A stretch of 54,000 nt of DNA from positions 76,934,412 to 76,988,411 of the forward strand of contig CM043963.1 in NCBI GenBank assembly GCA_014529385.2, read 5' to 3'. Positions 10,834 to 20,550 of this stretch are shown here, in pieces; position 1 is the stretch's first letter, and each line of letters starts with the position of its first letter. The position numbers and the translations under genes were made by a program. This DNA comes from Adiantum capillus-veneris. Its lineage: Eukaryota > Streptophyta > Polypodiopsida > Polypodiales > Pteridaceae. Below the pieces are notes generated by a model. That model did not search any database. It was given only the letters and a program-made list of their open reading frames with translations, and had not been told where the DNA came from.

Positions 10834-12519
10834 TCAACCGATGCCCACTGGCTGGCTGTGATCGTGTGCATCCGGCTCTACTGATAGACAAACATCCCTC
10901 TGCGGAAGCCACACAGAGCTAGCTCCAAGCTCTGCAAATAGTCTATAAGAGCTCATGCACTCCTGCAAGTATCGGTCCAATACCTGCAAACCTCCCCTAT
11001 GCTCTATGCCGAGATCAGTCATCGAACAACTAATCAACCCTGCTGCAAATGCTCCCACTGCAGCTGCTATGTCGGGCCTCGAGATCAGCATCTCGTACAT
11101 GAGGACACTGAACGTTGATGCAACCCTGGCAACCTCTGCCACCTCCAACTCAGAACTCAACTCATGGCAATCCTGTCCCCTATCATAGAGACCATGGCAC
11201 TCTGACTCCGAGCTCTGGAGTGACTCCTCGTGCCCACCACATATCACATGTGTACCAAGAGTATCCATATGTCCTGAATCTGCATCAAGCTCTGGCATAA
11301 GCATATCAAGAAATGACTCCACAATAGCCGACATCTCAGCATCCATGTGAGTCATCTCTGTCATCACCTCTGATGACTCATCCTACTGTGACTCACTAGA
11401 GCTGTCCCGCTCTACCTGTGCATCCGTAGACGCAACCTGCACAACAAGGTCACTGCTCTGCACTCCATGCAAAGCATCCTGCAACCCACAAGCAAAAGAG
11501 ACTCGCCTGCTCTCTCGCTCTCTACCTGGCTGCATGATCACAGAGACAGCACCGTCTCTCGCGTGATCCACATGCAATGGGTAACCTGTACCACTCCTGG
11601 CACCTCTCGCAATCACTAGCGAACCCAAATGCATCATAAAATCTCGCTCTCGTAGCGAAATCTGATATCCACTATCCCGTAACTGTCTGACTGAGATCAA
11701 ATTTCGTCTCAGATCTGGCACATAACGCACATGACGCAGGGTAAATCTCATACCACTAGGCAAGGACAAACATACGTCTCCTGCACCCTCAATGTCATAC
11801 AAAAAACCATCAGCCATGTGCACACAACCAAGTCTCCCACTAGAAAACGTGCTAAATCACTCACAATGCGACGTGACATGGAAAGTAGCATTTGAATCTA
11901 GTAACCAATGTGAAGACAATGTGAAATCCGATATGCAATCCGTAGACATAAGATCGTCTGAAGACAAGCTAGATGTAAATGTGACATCGCCATCACAAGC
12001 ATACTCAGTAACCACCGTACTGATCTCACTAGCATCTGTCATGCCCAAATCTGCATCACGCATATGTCGTCTCCGTTGTCTCAAACGCCTGAAACATCGA
12101 CGCCTAATGTGCCCTCTATGTCCACAATGCCAACATGTCAAGTCTCTATGCCATCGAGACTTGCGTGTGGGACCAATCTCTCCCATGGACATAGAAGTGG
12201 GACTAGACTCCCCTGTAGACATGGATGTCGCGTACATAGCATGTAAACTTTGTCATAAAGCATGAGTTGTAGTCTCCCTCGAGACGTGGCAGTAAACAGA
12301 CTCAACCAGATGCAAACGAATCGTAGACATTGCTAACTCATCAAGATCCTGCCAATCATCATCACGCATAGACTTGGGCTTCGCCGATAAACCACACAAG
12401 GGTTTATCCTGCCCCAAATCCGCCAATGCAACAAGCATATGCTCCTTCCAAGCAACAAAATCTGCACCATCAAACTGTGTCAGACCATAACGCTGGAAGT
12501 CAAATGAAAAATCAGCCAT
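10834..12519 (-). pseudogene. D: Gag-protease polyprotein with RT-like tail, three nonsense codons
   Basis: One uninterrupted frame runs from the ATG at 12519 (MADFSFDFQRYGLTQFDG) to 10834, broken only by stops at 12253-12255 (TGA), 11857-11859 (TGA) and 11383-11385 (TAG). It contains a Copia Gag N-domain, the knuckle CWHCGHRGHIRRRC (CX2CX4HX4C), and the protease WLLDSNATFHVTSH, where D-S-G has become D-S-N. Next comes the protease C-terminal block VRYVPDLRRNLISVRQL. The final ~170 codons include SVLMYEMLISRPDIAAAVG, which resembles the end of Copia RT ('S-LMY-M--TRPDIA-AVG'). Gag-pre-integrase, integrase and the RT core are absent. Both TGA stops sit where Trp is expected. Confidence 0.8.
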
Positions 12520-12555
12520 AATGCTCGCAAAAGAGCAACCAACAATGAGTAGCAA

Positions 12556-13191
12556 ATGTCAACCAAATCAGCCCTAAACTGGCTCGAATCGCATCAACAA
12601 AAGTCTGCAAATATGGCTCAAAACCTGATGCAAAGTTGCACCAATAACCGTGCAAAACCTTGCACAAAATTACAAGTCAATATGACTTAATCGCGCATAA
12701 ATATCGAACAAAATTTTGGCAGAGTCTCCTTTGTAACTGGAGCAAAATCTCAACAGTAAACCTCAAAGAGACAATAATATATGCCACAATGGCCAATCCG
12801 GGAATAAACTCGACCGGAATCACCTCACAAAGTCATACATATGAGCATACCCGCTCTTGCCGGAGTACCACTCAAATAATCTCAGCCATAAACAAATACA
12901 CAAATCCATATATAGCATATATAAACCGCCAAGACCATGGCAACATAGCTCAGTCTCGCATGAGTGGCTCTCTGGACAAATGCATATCCAAAAACCTGTG
13001 TACACCTATGAATTTGCTGGTTGCTGCAGTAAATACTCCGTGTGTGTGAGATATACCAAAAACAATGTTTTTGGGACCCGAAAGTGCATAAATAGACCTG
13101 CTGCTGTACCTGCTATAATTCAAAGCATAATTTCAGCAAATAGACATCACCATCGCGTCCGGAGCATGCCAAGAGCCTGACCTAGACTCCT
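12556..13191 (-). other. D: leader, part upstream of gag
   Basis: Non-coding 5' leader of D between gag and the C insertion point. At about 12719-12755 it has TCTCCTTTGTAACTGGAG, a short potential hairpin shared with E's leader. The remaining leader lies beyond C at 18380-18808. Confidence 0.6.
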
Positions 13192-13196
13192 GGATC
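13192..13196. repeat. C target-site duplication, left copy (GGATC)
   Basis: GGATC here is repeated at 18375-18379, immediately outside C's LTRs. Confidence 0.97.
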
Positions 13197-13423
13197 TGTT
13201 GGAATTAGGGTTGCAGAGAAACACACACAGCTTGGAGAAGACGAAGGAAGCTCAAGGCACACAATAGAGAGTGTATTCCTTAGTGTGCAATGGAAAGATA
13301 GATAGCCCTAGAGTGATGGGCGTATATACAATGCACGGGGGAAAAAACCTCCTAAAGAGGGAAAAAATGCCCCGGCGGTCCTAGTGTGTTCACACACATC
13401 ACTACCACATGTATATGGTAACA
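13197..13423 (-). repeat. C 3' LTR
   Basis: 227 bp, begins TGTTGGAATTAGGG and ends ATATGGTAACA on the plus strand. It is identical to 18148-18374 as far as I could compare. Its neighbour at 13427-13437 is the PPT (CTCCAGGGGGG on the minus strand), confirming it is the 3' LTR. Confidence 0.97.
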
Positions 13424-13426
13424 AAT

Positions 13427-13437
13427 CCCCCCTGGAG
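13427..13437 (-). promoter_or_regulatory. C polypurine tract
   Basis: The minus strand reads CTCCAGGGGGG three bases from the 3' LTR. It is the site where RNase H leaves a primer for plus-strand DNA synthesis. Confidence 0.85.
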
Positions 13438-13498
13438 TGATGCGGTGAACGAGAGCTGGCACATGAGTAAAGGGAAGTGCCATGCCCTGAGGACAGGA

Positions 13499-16400
13499 TC
13501 AGTCCACAAAGGGGAGTAAGCCCAAAGCTTTGCGGAAAGCTTCAAGCTTCTCACGAGACAATGCCTTTGTGAAAAGATCTGCAAGGTTGTCCTGTGTTGG
13601 CACATAAGCCAAGCTGATCTCTCCTGCTGAGAGCCTCTCCCTGACATAGTGGTAATGCACCTCAATGTGCTTTGTGCGAGCATGAAAAACTGGGTTCCTC
13701 GCAACTGCCAATGCGCTCTGACTGTCAGTGTAGATAGTGTTGGCAGTGTCCTGTCCAACACCCAAGTCAGCCATAAGGCGTCTGAGCCATACACACTCAA
13801 CCGTAGCTGTGAAGACTGCCCTGTACTCAGCCTCACAACTCGAAGTGGCCACAGTAGGTTGCTTCTTGCTCAACCATGATATACATGAACTGCCAAGCAT
13901 GAAACAAAAACCACTTGTGGACACTCGCGTGTCAAAACAACCAGCCCAATCTGAGTCCGAAAAAGCATGTAAGTCTGGCGGCAATGATCCCCCCTTGGGA
14001 TAAAACAAGCCAAGATGTAAAGTGCCACTAAGGTAGCGGAAAATCCTCTTGACAGCCTGCCAATGCTTAGACCCTGGGCTATGCATAAATCTGCTGACCT
14101 GCGAGACTGCAAACTGAATATCTGGCCTCGTGTTGCATACATAAATGAGGCAGCCAACAGCAGTTTGGTAAAGAGTGACATCAGCAGGATCGCCAGCATC
14201 ATGTAGACTCAACTTCAAACCTGTTTCCATGGGAGTGGCAATAGGTTTGCAATCCTCAAGTCCAAACTTACATAGCAATGTCTCTATGTAACTTTTCTGA
14301 CACAAGGCAATACCACCATCACACTGCTTAAACTGTATACCCAAGTAATGATGCAACAGCCCCAAATCTTTCATCTTGAAAGTAGCATTTAGATCAACCT
14401 TAAATTCAGCAATATGTATCTCATTTGGTCCAGTGATCAACAAATCATCTACATAAAGAACCACAATGAGAAGTACATCATCCTCACGCTTTACATACAA
14501 TGTGCTTTCTGTTGGACTGTTACGAAAGCCTCGTTTAACCAAATGAGTGTCAGCTTTCTCATACCAAGCACGAGGAGATTGCTTCAACCCATACAAAGCC
14601 TTCTTACATTTGCACACTTTGTCCTTTTGTCCTTTTATGACAAAACCGCGAGGCTGCGTTACATAAACTTCCTCAAATATGTCACCATTCAAGAAAGCAG
14701 TAACAATGTCTGATTGATGTACATCCCAACCAAAATGAGCTGCCAATGCACATAGAAAACGCACAGTAGTCATACGACAAGTGGGAGCAAAAGTCTCTTC
14801 ATAATCTATGCCTTTTTGTTGTGCATAACCCTTTGCAACAAGTCGAGCCTTATGGCGATTGATCTCACCATCCGGCTTGCGTTTCAACTTGTAAACCCAC
14901 TTGGTACCAATGGCCTTTTTGCCAGGAGGCAAATCACATAAAGTCCATGTGTCATTCTCTATAAGTGCATCATATTCTGATTTCATGGCAGCAATCCAAT
15001 TTTCTGAATTCTGTGCTTCATCAAAAGACAGAGGCTCCTCAACATCATGTAAACTAGACACAGCCAAAGCATAACAATCTGATGCATAAGATGCATGGCG
15101 AGAGCCTGAACGAGTACGACTAGATAAAGGTGCATCCAATTTACTGTCAAGCAAAGTGTGCACCAGCCATTTTGGCATACCTCTAGCCTGCTCATTTTCA
15201 GCCCTTTCCTCATCAAGTACATCATGTACATCTGCATCAGTAATAGGCTGTTCTAAAACATTTTCAGAAACCCCCATAGGCTGTACATTTGCCTCATTGG
15301 AACTTACATTCGTATTTCCACCACTGAAAAGAGGCAACAAAGTGTCATAAATGTCCTGTGAGCTTACATTACTGTCTCTAGTACATGACAGCAAGGGTTG
15401 AACAGAATCTTCCACAAACACTACATCCCGTGAAACCAAAATACGTTTTGTTTGCGGATGATACAACCTGTAACCTTTGCTTTCAGCACTATAACCAACA
15501 AAAATACATTTGACAGCCTTATCATCCAATTTTCTGCGCTGCACTTGTGGCACCAAAGCATATGCCAAACAGCCAAAAACACGCATGTGCTCAATAGAAG
15601 GTTTTCTATCATGCCATGCTTCATATGGAGTAATAGACTGCAAAGCTTTCGTAGGACACCTGTTAAGTACATAAGTGGCACACATGATGGCCTCAAGCCA
15701 AAAAGAATGCGGCAAAGCTTGACTTTTGACCATACATCGTGCCATTTCCGTTAGTGACCTGTTTTTCCTCTCAGCAACACCATTTTGCTGAGGTGTATAA
15801 GGCACTGTACATTGGTGTTTTATCCCACGACTAGCCAGAAATGCATTAAATTCATGAGACATATACTCCCCCCCTCGATCGGAACGGAGGGTGCCCATAG
15901 TACATTTTGAGACATTTTCAGCCATAGCCAAAAATTGTTTGAAGCACATAAAAACTTCGGACTTCGCTTTAAGCGGAAATACCCACGCATGCCTGGAGTA
16001 ATCATCAATGAAAGTCACGAAGTACAGGTAATTGCCCAAGGACGGAGTTTGCATGGGCCCACAAACGTCACTATGCACAAGCTGCAACCTGCATGTAGCC
16101 CTAACTGAACCATCCTTTGGAAACTTAGAACGCTGCATTTTACCCAGAATACAGCCTTCACAAACATGTTTGATAGGTGCTTCAAGAGGCGGCAAAGAAG
16201 CAACCATATCAGATTTCTGCAAACGCAGCAAACTGGCAAAATTCAGATGACCAAAACGTGCATGCCAAAGTTTTGCATCTGAAATAGCCCTTGAATCTGC
16301 AACAGCATTTGCAAAATTTTGTCCACACTTGTCATACAAAGTGAGCTTATACAGCCCACGGCACAAAAGCCCAGATGCAACAATTTCATCACCAAAACTG

Positions 16401-17785
16401 AGATCATGAACTGTACATCTGTCATCCACAAATTTGACTACAAGTCCAAGTCTAGCAAGTGCGGATACAGACAATAGATTCTTCTTGATCCCAGGTACAT
16501 AAAGTGCATCAACAAGTGTGAAGGAACTGCCATTAGCAGCAGTGAGCACAATCTTTCCAACTCCCTGAACTGGATAAGAGGCGTTGTTGGCACAAGTGAC
16601 TGAATTCCCATGAGGGACAGACTCGAGAGAGGTAAACAATTCACGATGTGAGGTAATGTGCTTTGTAGCACCACTGTCGAAATACCACACATGTGAATCT
16701 GCAGCAACTGACAAGCATGCATCATGGACAGCAGGATTGTAAGTGCACTCTGCGCTAAAAGCCCATTCTGCATCAACATCAGCATCAAAATCTCCTTTCA
16801 CAGAAGACTCAACAATGGCTGCATCTGTAGTGGAACCAGCATTTGCAGTGGAACCACCCTCTTTCTTCTTAGCCTCTTTGGCCTTCAACTTAGGACACGA
16901 CTTGATCAAGTGATCATTGGCTTTACAATAATGGCAACGCATCTTCTTTTTGCCCTTATCACCAGAATTGCCAGACGAAGTGCTGCCAGCAGAAGCATTA
17001 GGAACAGAAATTTTGCCACTCACAGCAGAACCATAAGAAGTGGCTGCATTACTGTTACCACCCTTTCTTTGAGAAGCAATAAAAGCCTGTTCAACTGCAC
17101 GCTGCCTAGTCCTGTTTTTTCTAGAAAGTGACTCTTGCAACAGCAATGTGCATAATGCATCAAACTTGACAACTTCAGGATTTCCTTGGGTCATCAGTCT
17201 CCAAGTACTAGCAAAAGTCTGGTAGGAATCTGGTAAGGCATCAAGAACAGTCTGCACAAGGGAACTGTCAGAAATGACTTCACCTGCAGAAATGAGTTGC
17301 TCATTGATATCCTTGACACTAGCAAGGAAAGTGTCCATATCATCTTCCTCATGCATAATCTTCGACTCTAGCTCTTTACGCAGCAAAGCAATTTTAGCCT
17401 CATTGCGGCTTGCATAAAGACCTGCTAGAATATCCCAAGCCTGTTTTGCAGATTTTGCTGAACGGATGTGAGGAATAATGGTGCGCTTCACAGACAACGC
17501 AATCAATGCATGAGCCTGCGCGTCCTTAACATCCCAACGAGCTTGTTCTGCTGTAGGCAAAACAACTCTAACAGCTGCAATCCTTGCAGCAAGACCTGCA
17601 ACATCCTCAATATCGCCTACATCTTCAGAACCAGGACGTACATCAATGCCCTGCACAATGTTCCAGACACCTTTTGACACAAGAACGTGTTGCATCATAT
17701 AAGCCCACATAGGGTAGTTGTCCCCATCCAACCTGTCCTCAGCAGCAAACATCTTGAACACATCTGTGTTGTTGTTGTCAGCCAT
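13499..17785 (-). CDS. C: complete Copia Gag-Pol polyprotein
   Basis: The open frame extends up to 17845 (1448 codons), but the likely start is the Met at 17785 (MADNNN, in an ACCATGG context); residue numbers here count from 17845. In order: Gag (21-300); knuckle CHYCKANDHLIKSC (304-317); aspartic protease WYFDSGATKHIT (387-398); gag-pre-integrase LWHARFGHLNF (526-536); integrase with catalytic D593, D656 and E692 (35 residues between the last two); RT with KARLVAKGYAQ, FLNGD and the catalytic YVDD (1131-1134); and RNase H with SDSDWAG, CEAEY, YTDSQSA and HIEVHYHYVRE. The integrase-before-RT order defines Copia. There is no stop, shift or mutated catalytic residue. Expression would come from the right LTR, with gag and pol made as one product. 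Confidence 0.97.
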   Translation of the reverse strand: MADNNNTDVFKMFAAEDRLDGDNYPMWAYMMQHVLVSKGVWNIVQGIDVRPGSEDVGDIEDVAGLAARIAAVRVVLPTAEQARWDVKDAQAHALIALSVKRTIIPHIRSAKSAKQAWDILAGLYASRNEAKIALLRKELESKIMHEEDDMDTFLASVKDINEQLISAGEVISDSSLVQTVLDALPDSYQTFASTWRLMTQGNPEVVKFDALCTLLLQESLSRKNRTRQRAVEQAFIASQRKGGNSNAATSYGSAVSGKISVPNASAGSTSSGNSGDKGKKKMRCHYCKANDHLIKSCPKLKAKEAKKKEGGSTANAGSTTDAAIVESSVKGDFDADVDAEWAFSAECTYNPAVHDACLSVAADSHVWYFDSGATKHITSHRELFTSLESVPHGNSVTCANNASYPVQGVGKIVLTAANGSSFTLVDALYVPGIKKNLLSVSALARLGLVVKFVDDRCTVHDLSFGDEIVASGLLCRGLYKLTLYDKCGQNFANAVADSRAISDAKLWHARFGHLNFASLLRLQKSDMVASLPPLEAPIKHVCEGCILGKMQRSKFPKDGSVRATCRLQLVHSDVCGPMQTPSLGNYLYFVTFIDDYSRHAWVFPLKAKSEVFMCFKQFLAMAENVSKCTMGTLRSDRGGEYMSHEFNAFLASRGIKHQCTVPYTPQQNGVAERKNRSLTEMARCMVKSQALPHSFWLEAIMCATYVLNRCPTKALQSITPYEAWHDRKPSIEHMRVFGCLAYALVPQVQRRKLDDKAVKCIFVGYSAESKGYRLYHPQTKRILVSRDVVFVEDSVQPLLSCTRDSNVSSQDIYDTLLPLFSGGNTNVSSNEANVQPMGVSENVLEQPITDADVHDVLDEERAENEQARGMPKWLVHTLLDSKLDAPLSSRTRSGSRHASYASDCYALAVSSLHDVEEPLSFDEAQNSENWIAAMKSEYDALIENDTWTLCDLPPGKKAIGTKWVYKLKRKPDGEINRHKARLVAKGYAQQKGIDYEETFAPTCRMTTVRFLCALAAHFGWDVHQSDIVTAFLNGDIFEEVYVTQPRGFVIKGQKDKVCKCKKALYGLKQSPRAWYEKADTHLVKRGFRNSPTESTLYVKREDDVLLIVVLYVDDLLITGPNEIHIAEFKVDLNATFKMKDLGLLHHYLGIQFKQCDGGIALCQKSYIETLLCKFGLEDCKPIATPMETGLKLSLHDAGDPADVTLYQTAVGCLIYVCNTRPDIQFAVSQVSRFMHSPGSKHWQAVKRIFRYLSGTLHLGLFYPKGGSLPPDLHAFSDSDWAGCFDTRVSTSGFCFMLGSSCISWLSKKQPTVATSSCEAEYRAVFTATVECVWLRRLMADLGVGQDTANTIYTDSQSALAVARNPVFHARTKHIEVHYHYVRERLSAGEISLAYVPTQDNLADLFTKALSREKLEAFRKALGLLPFVD

Positions 17786-18133
17786 GGTAAATGCTGCACC
17801 TGATGTGAAAACTGCCCGAAAATAGGAGAAATGGAGCGGGAACAACTTGTGCTATATAGCACAAACCGTAGAAGACTATAAGGCACCTGTTATGCAGAAA
17901 ACGGCACTGACAGAAAATCAGCACAAAATGACGAAATAACCTGTGCAGTACTGCCCGTAGTGGAAACGGAGGCCGAAATGAGCCCAAATCAAAATTCTGA
18001 GCAGACCGAGCTCTTCGAGCTCGCCCAAAATATTTGTCGACCTGCGAACGCTTGCCAAAGCTCACTGAAATCGGAGAAAGTGAGCAGGCGTGTGCTGGAG
18101 CAGCTGGCGACTAAGCCCGGGAGGACGTGACCT

Positions 18134-18145
18134 GCTCTGATACCA
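18134..18145 (-). promoter_or_regulatory. C primer-binding site (tRNA-iMet)
   Basis: The plus strand GCTCTGATACCA equals the 3' end of plant initiator tRNA-Met; the minus strand TGGTATCAGAGC would anneal to it. It lies two bases from the 5' LTR, the normal place for priming minus-strand cDNA. Confidence 0.93.
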
Positions 18146-18147
18146 AT

Positions 18148-18374
18148 TGTTGGAATTAGGGTTGCAGAGAAACACACACAGCTTGGAGAAGACGAAGGAA
18201 GCTCAAGGCACACAATAGAGAGTGTATTCCTTAGTGTGCAATGGAAAGATAGATAGCCCTAGAGTGATGGGCGTATATACAATGCACGGGGGAAAAAACC
18301 TCCTAAAGAGGGAAAAAATGCCCCGGCGGTCCTAGTGTGTTCACACACATCACTACCACATGTATATGGTAACA
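18148..18374 (-). repeat. C 5' LTR with promoter
   Basis: 227 bp, identical to 13197-13423. On the minus strand a TATA-like element (plus-strand GTATATAC around 18273-18280) lies mid-LTR and is the likely core promoter. It is followed by the PBS and then the polyprotein. Confidence 0.95.
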
Positions 18375-18379
18375 GGATC
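18375..18379. repeat. C target-site duplication, right copy (GGATC)
   Basis: Second copy of GGATC flanking C. Confidence 0.97.
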
Positions 18380-18822
18380 ATGTAGATCTGACTCTGTATG
18401 ACGGAGCTACGCAAAAAACTGCGTTTTAGAGCCCGAAAATGGCAAAAACGAGCTGCACACAGTCTTGAACCTGCTCCTGCTCCACCCTGCGTGATGCAAT
18501 GTCCTCTCAATGCAAGCTCCAACGCAAGAGCTCTGCCACAACAGCATCCAAGCACTCGAATGTCAAGCTCTCCTCCGCCGAGCACTTCTCTAACGAGCTC
18601 CACTGAGCTCAAAAGCTCCTCTCACCGAGGAAGCCGCAACCGCCTCCTCGACCAAGCTTGACCACACCAAGCTCCTAAGCTCCAAAGACAAATCTCCTCA
18701 AGCTAAAATCGCTCTCCGTGAAACTCCGCGATCGAACTCCACCGTCGAGAGCGAGCGAGCTATCGTCTCGAAGCTCTCAAAGCCGTCGTGCTCTCCGCGG
18801 TCACCATAGCTCTGATACCAAT
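18380..18822 (-). other. D: PBS and distal leader
   Basis: Leader of D between C and D's 5' LTR. GCTCTGATACCA at 18809-18820 is the complement of the iMet PBS. From about 18508 to 18780 the leader repeats AGCTC/GAGCTC many times (for example GAGCTCAAAAGCTCC and CAAGCTCCTAAGCTCC), a compositional feature not seen in C. The open frames here are leader sequence, not genes. Confidence 0.75.
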
Positions 18823-19011
18823 TGAAGGGGATCGGGGAGCACCACAGACGGAGAGTGAGAGAGAGAGAAGGAGATACACACACGATGTGGGTGGGGAGAC
18901 TCCAAAGAGTGAGCAACCCTCTATACACTTAAGCTATGTATAAGGTATACAAGTCAGTGGGCGCCCAGACTCTGGGCGGCTGGGCAAGGCACAAACGCCT
19001 ATACCCCAACA
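18823..19011 (-). repeat. D 5' LTR
   Basis: 189 bp, TGAAGGGG...CCCCAACA, matching 10566-10754 with 7 differences. It is followed on the minus strand by the iMet PBS, and bounded at the right by the CAAGG duplication at 19012-19016. Confidence 0.95.
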
Positions 19012-19632
19012 CAAGGCTCAGAAACGGCCGAGAAAAAACAGCCAAAAGAGCCAAAAATGGCTCCACATATAGTACAGTGGATAGTGTTCGAAAACGTACA
19101 TGAGTGAACCGCGCTTAAACAGGCGCCAAGAAGTGCTGCATGCAGTAAAAGCGATCCCTGTGAGGATTTTCGCTCTCAAAAGAGCTCAGTACCACTAGGT
19201 GTGCTCGCACAAAAATGCATCTGTCAACGCATCTGTCCGTAGAGAATCTGCTATCGAAATGACTGCCAAATCGCATGTGAAAGTGCTGTGTTTGGAAACC
19301 TGAAGAATCTGTGTGTGAACAGACCGAAAACCCCCTTGTAACCTGTAACCTACATGTCGGTGTTGCTATGTGCCAATTTCTACCGCCGAGCAAAAAGACG
19401 CTAGTCAAATAGCCGCCAAAGGTGTCATAGCCAAAAACCATGCCATACATCGTGATCAGTGCGCTCAGTGCCGATGTCGGATGTCACTCCTCTATGGAAG
19501 AGGCACCTCACCCGTGCATGTGGCAAGTACAATTGTCGATCACAAATAAATGTCGTCCGCGTGAAACTGGTGTCAGGTCGGATGTCATAAAACCCGCATG
19601 CAATGGTAGTAATGCGAGCAATGCCGACACAT
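19012..19632 (-). other. D right TSD (CAAGG) and second E leader segment
   Basis: CAAGG at 19012-19016 closes D. The rest is E leader sequence, non-coding as far as I can see, ending at B's target duplication. The short frames here are not supported by any motif. Confidence 0.5.
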
Positions 19633-19637
19633 GAGAG
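19633..19637. repeat. B target-site duplication, left copy (GAGAG)
   Basis: GAGAG here is repeated at 42973-42977. This pair fixes the ends of B although its LTRs have diverged. Confidence 0.9.
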
Positions 19638-20512
19638 TGTGGGATGGGTGTCTAACCTCACTCCTATCTTATTGCAAACATAGCAAGAACCACAAATATA
19701 ATTGTCAATCCATGGGACGAAGCTGACTCGACTAGTGCATAGAGGCTACAAGAGGTTGTCGATCTCTTGGAAAACAACAAACAACTTGCATCTAACTCAG
19801 GCTACACTCAAATGACAGAAATCACCAAAAGCTAATCGCTAATCGGTAAACAAATCACATCCATTACAGCATCAAACGACATCCAAAACGTCACGAAAAT
19901 TTTAGGACATGTTTATAAGACCTAAGCGCACATGCTTCTGGTCTCAAATCTCACTTTAGGTCAAGTGTAAAAATCACAATTATTAACAGCAGAGTGGTTT
20001 TTTTTTAACCTAGTCATTTTCAACCCAAAATGCATCTAGATGCTTAGCAATGATGCCCCAATACCCCGCCTATACTTAGTTTTTGATTTTGAAGTGTAAA
20101 TTCCTACTTATGATGAATTTAGACCGTGGGTCGGTGACACCACAGAGCTCTTACTTGCGGTTGTGACGCAATAGACATGACTGCAATGTGACAACTGGGG
20201 AGGGAGTAGAAAGCGCGAGAAGGAGAAGTGAGCACCGTTAGCTCACGCTGTGTTTCTATTATCCAAAACTTATGAAAAACTTACAAAAATAGGCTTTTAT
20301 ACCTTAGCCAAGGTTTTTGGTGGTCAAAACTAGTAGTTGGGAGCTCTAACTAAAGACAAGATGATACAATCTAGAAGCTTGTAGCCGCTGCTCATCAATT
20401 ACAAAATTTATATGGAAAGTAGGAGTTACAATATTCCCGATTCATCAAAATAGTAAAAGTTTTTACAATGAAAGCTCCGAGAAAGGGTATCCAAGCTAGC
20501 TTGCTGCTAACG
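19638..20512 (-). repeat. B 3' LTR
   Basis: It matches 42060-42972 throughout but lacks about 45 bp present there near 42555-42600 and has many substitutions, so B is older than A, C and D. The last base is G where TG...CA ends predict A. A TATAAAAG box on the minus strand lies at 20294-20301. Confidence 0.9.
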
Positions 20513-20525
20513 TTCTCCCCTCCTC
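20513..20525 (-). promoter_or_regulatory. B polypurine tract
   Basis: The minus strand reads GAGGAGGGGAGAA directly before the 3' LTR, the expected plus-strand primer site. Confidence 0.8.
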
Positions 20526-20550
20526 GCGTGTGTCATCCCTTGACACAACT

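Larger units (their letters stand above)
13197..18374 (-). mobile_element. C: intact, young Copia retrotransposon
   Basis: A complete 5178-bp element on the minus strand. It has 227-bp LTRs that I read as identical, a GGATC target duplication, an iMet PBS, a PPT and one unbroken polyprotein ORF of 1448 codons with every expected domain. Identical LTRs mean insertion was recent relative to the local mutation rate. It sits in the leader of D. Everything needed in cis and trans for retrotransposition appears present, although activity cannot be read from sequence alone. Confidence 0.97.
10566..19011 (-). mobile_element. D: non-autonomous Copia element (gag-protease only)
   Basis: Two 189-bp LTRs (10566-10754 and 18823-19011), an iMet PBS next to the right one, a PPT next to the left one and a CAAGG target duplication define the element, which is read on the minus strand. 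Without nested element C it is 3263 bp. It carries one Gag-protease frame fused to a short piece resembling the end of RT; integrase and most of RT are absent. It therefore depended on proteins from another element. The LTRs differ at 7 of 189 positions by my count. Confidence 0.93.

Noticed and set aside
10834-12265. Plus-strand frames opposite D's gag-protease region (for example 11792-12265)
   Set aside because: The minus strand has a knuckle, protease and RT-like motifs in one continuous frame; the plus frames are shadows.
13402-17886. Many medium-length frames on both strands overlapping the C polyprotein
   Set aside because: They are other-frame shadows of the intact 1448-codon ORF and carry no domains of their own.
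18134-18145. tRNA-like sequence GCTCTGATACCA at several places
   Set aside because: Only 12 bases match initiator tRNA 3' ends, always next to an LTR. They are primer-binding sites, not tRNA genes.
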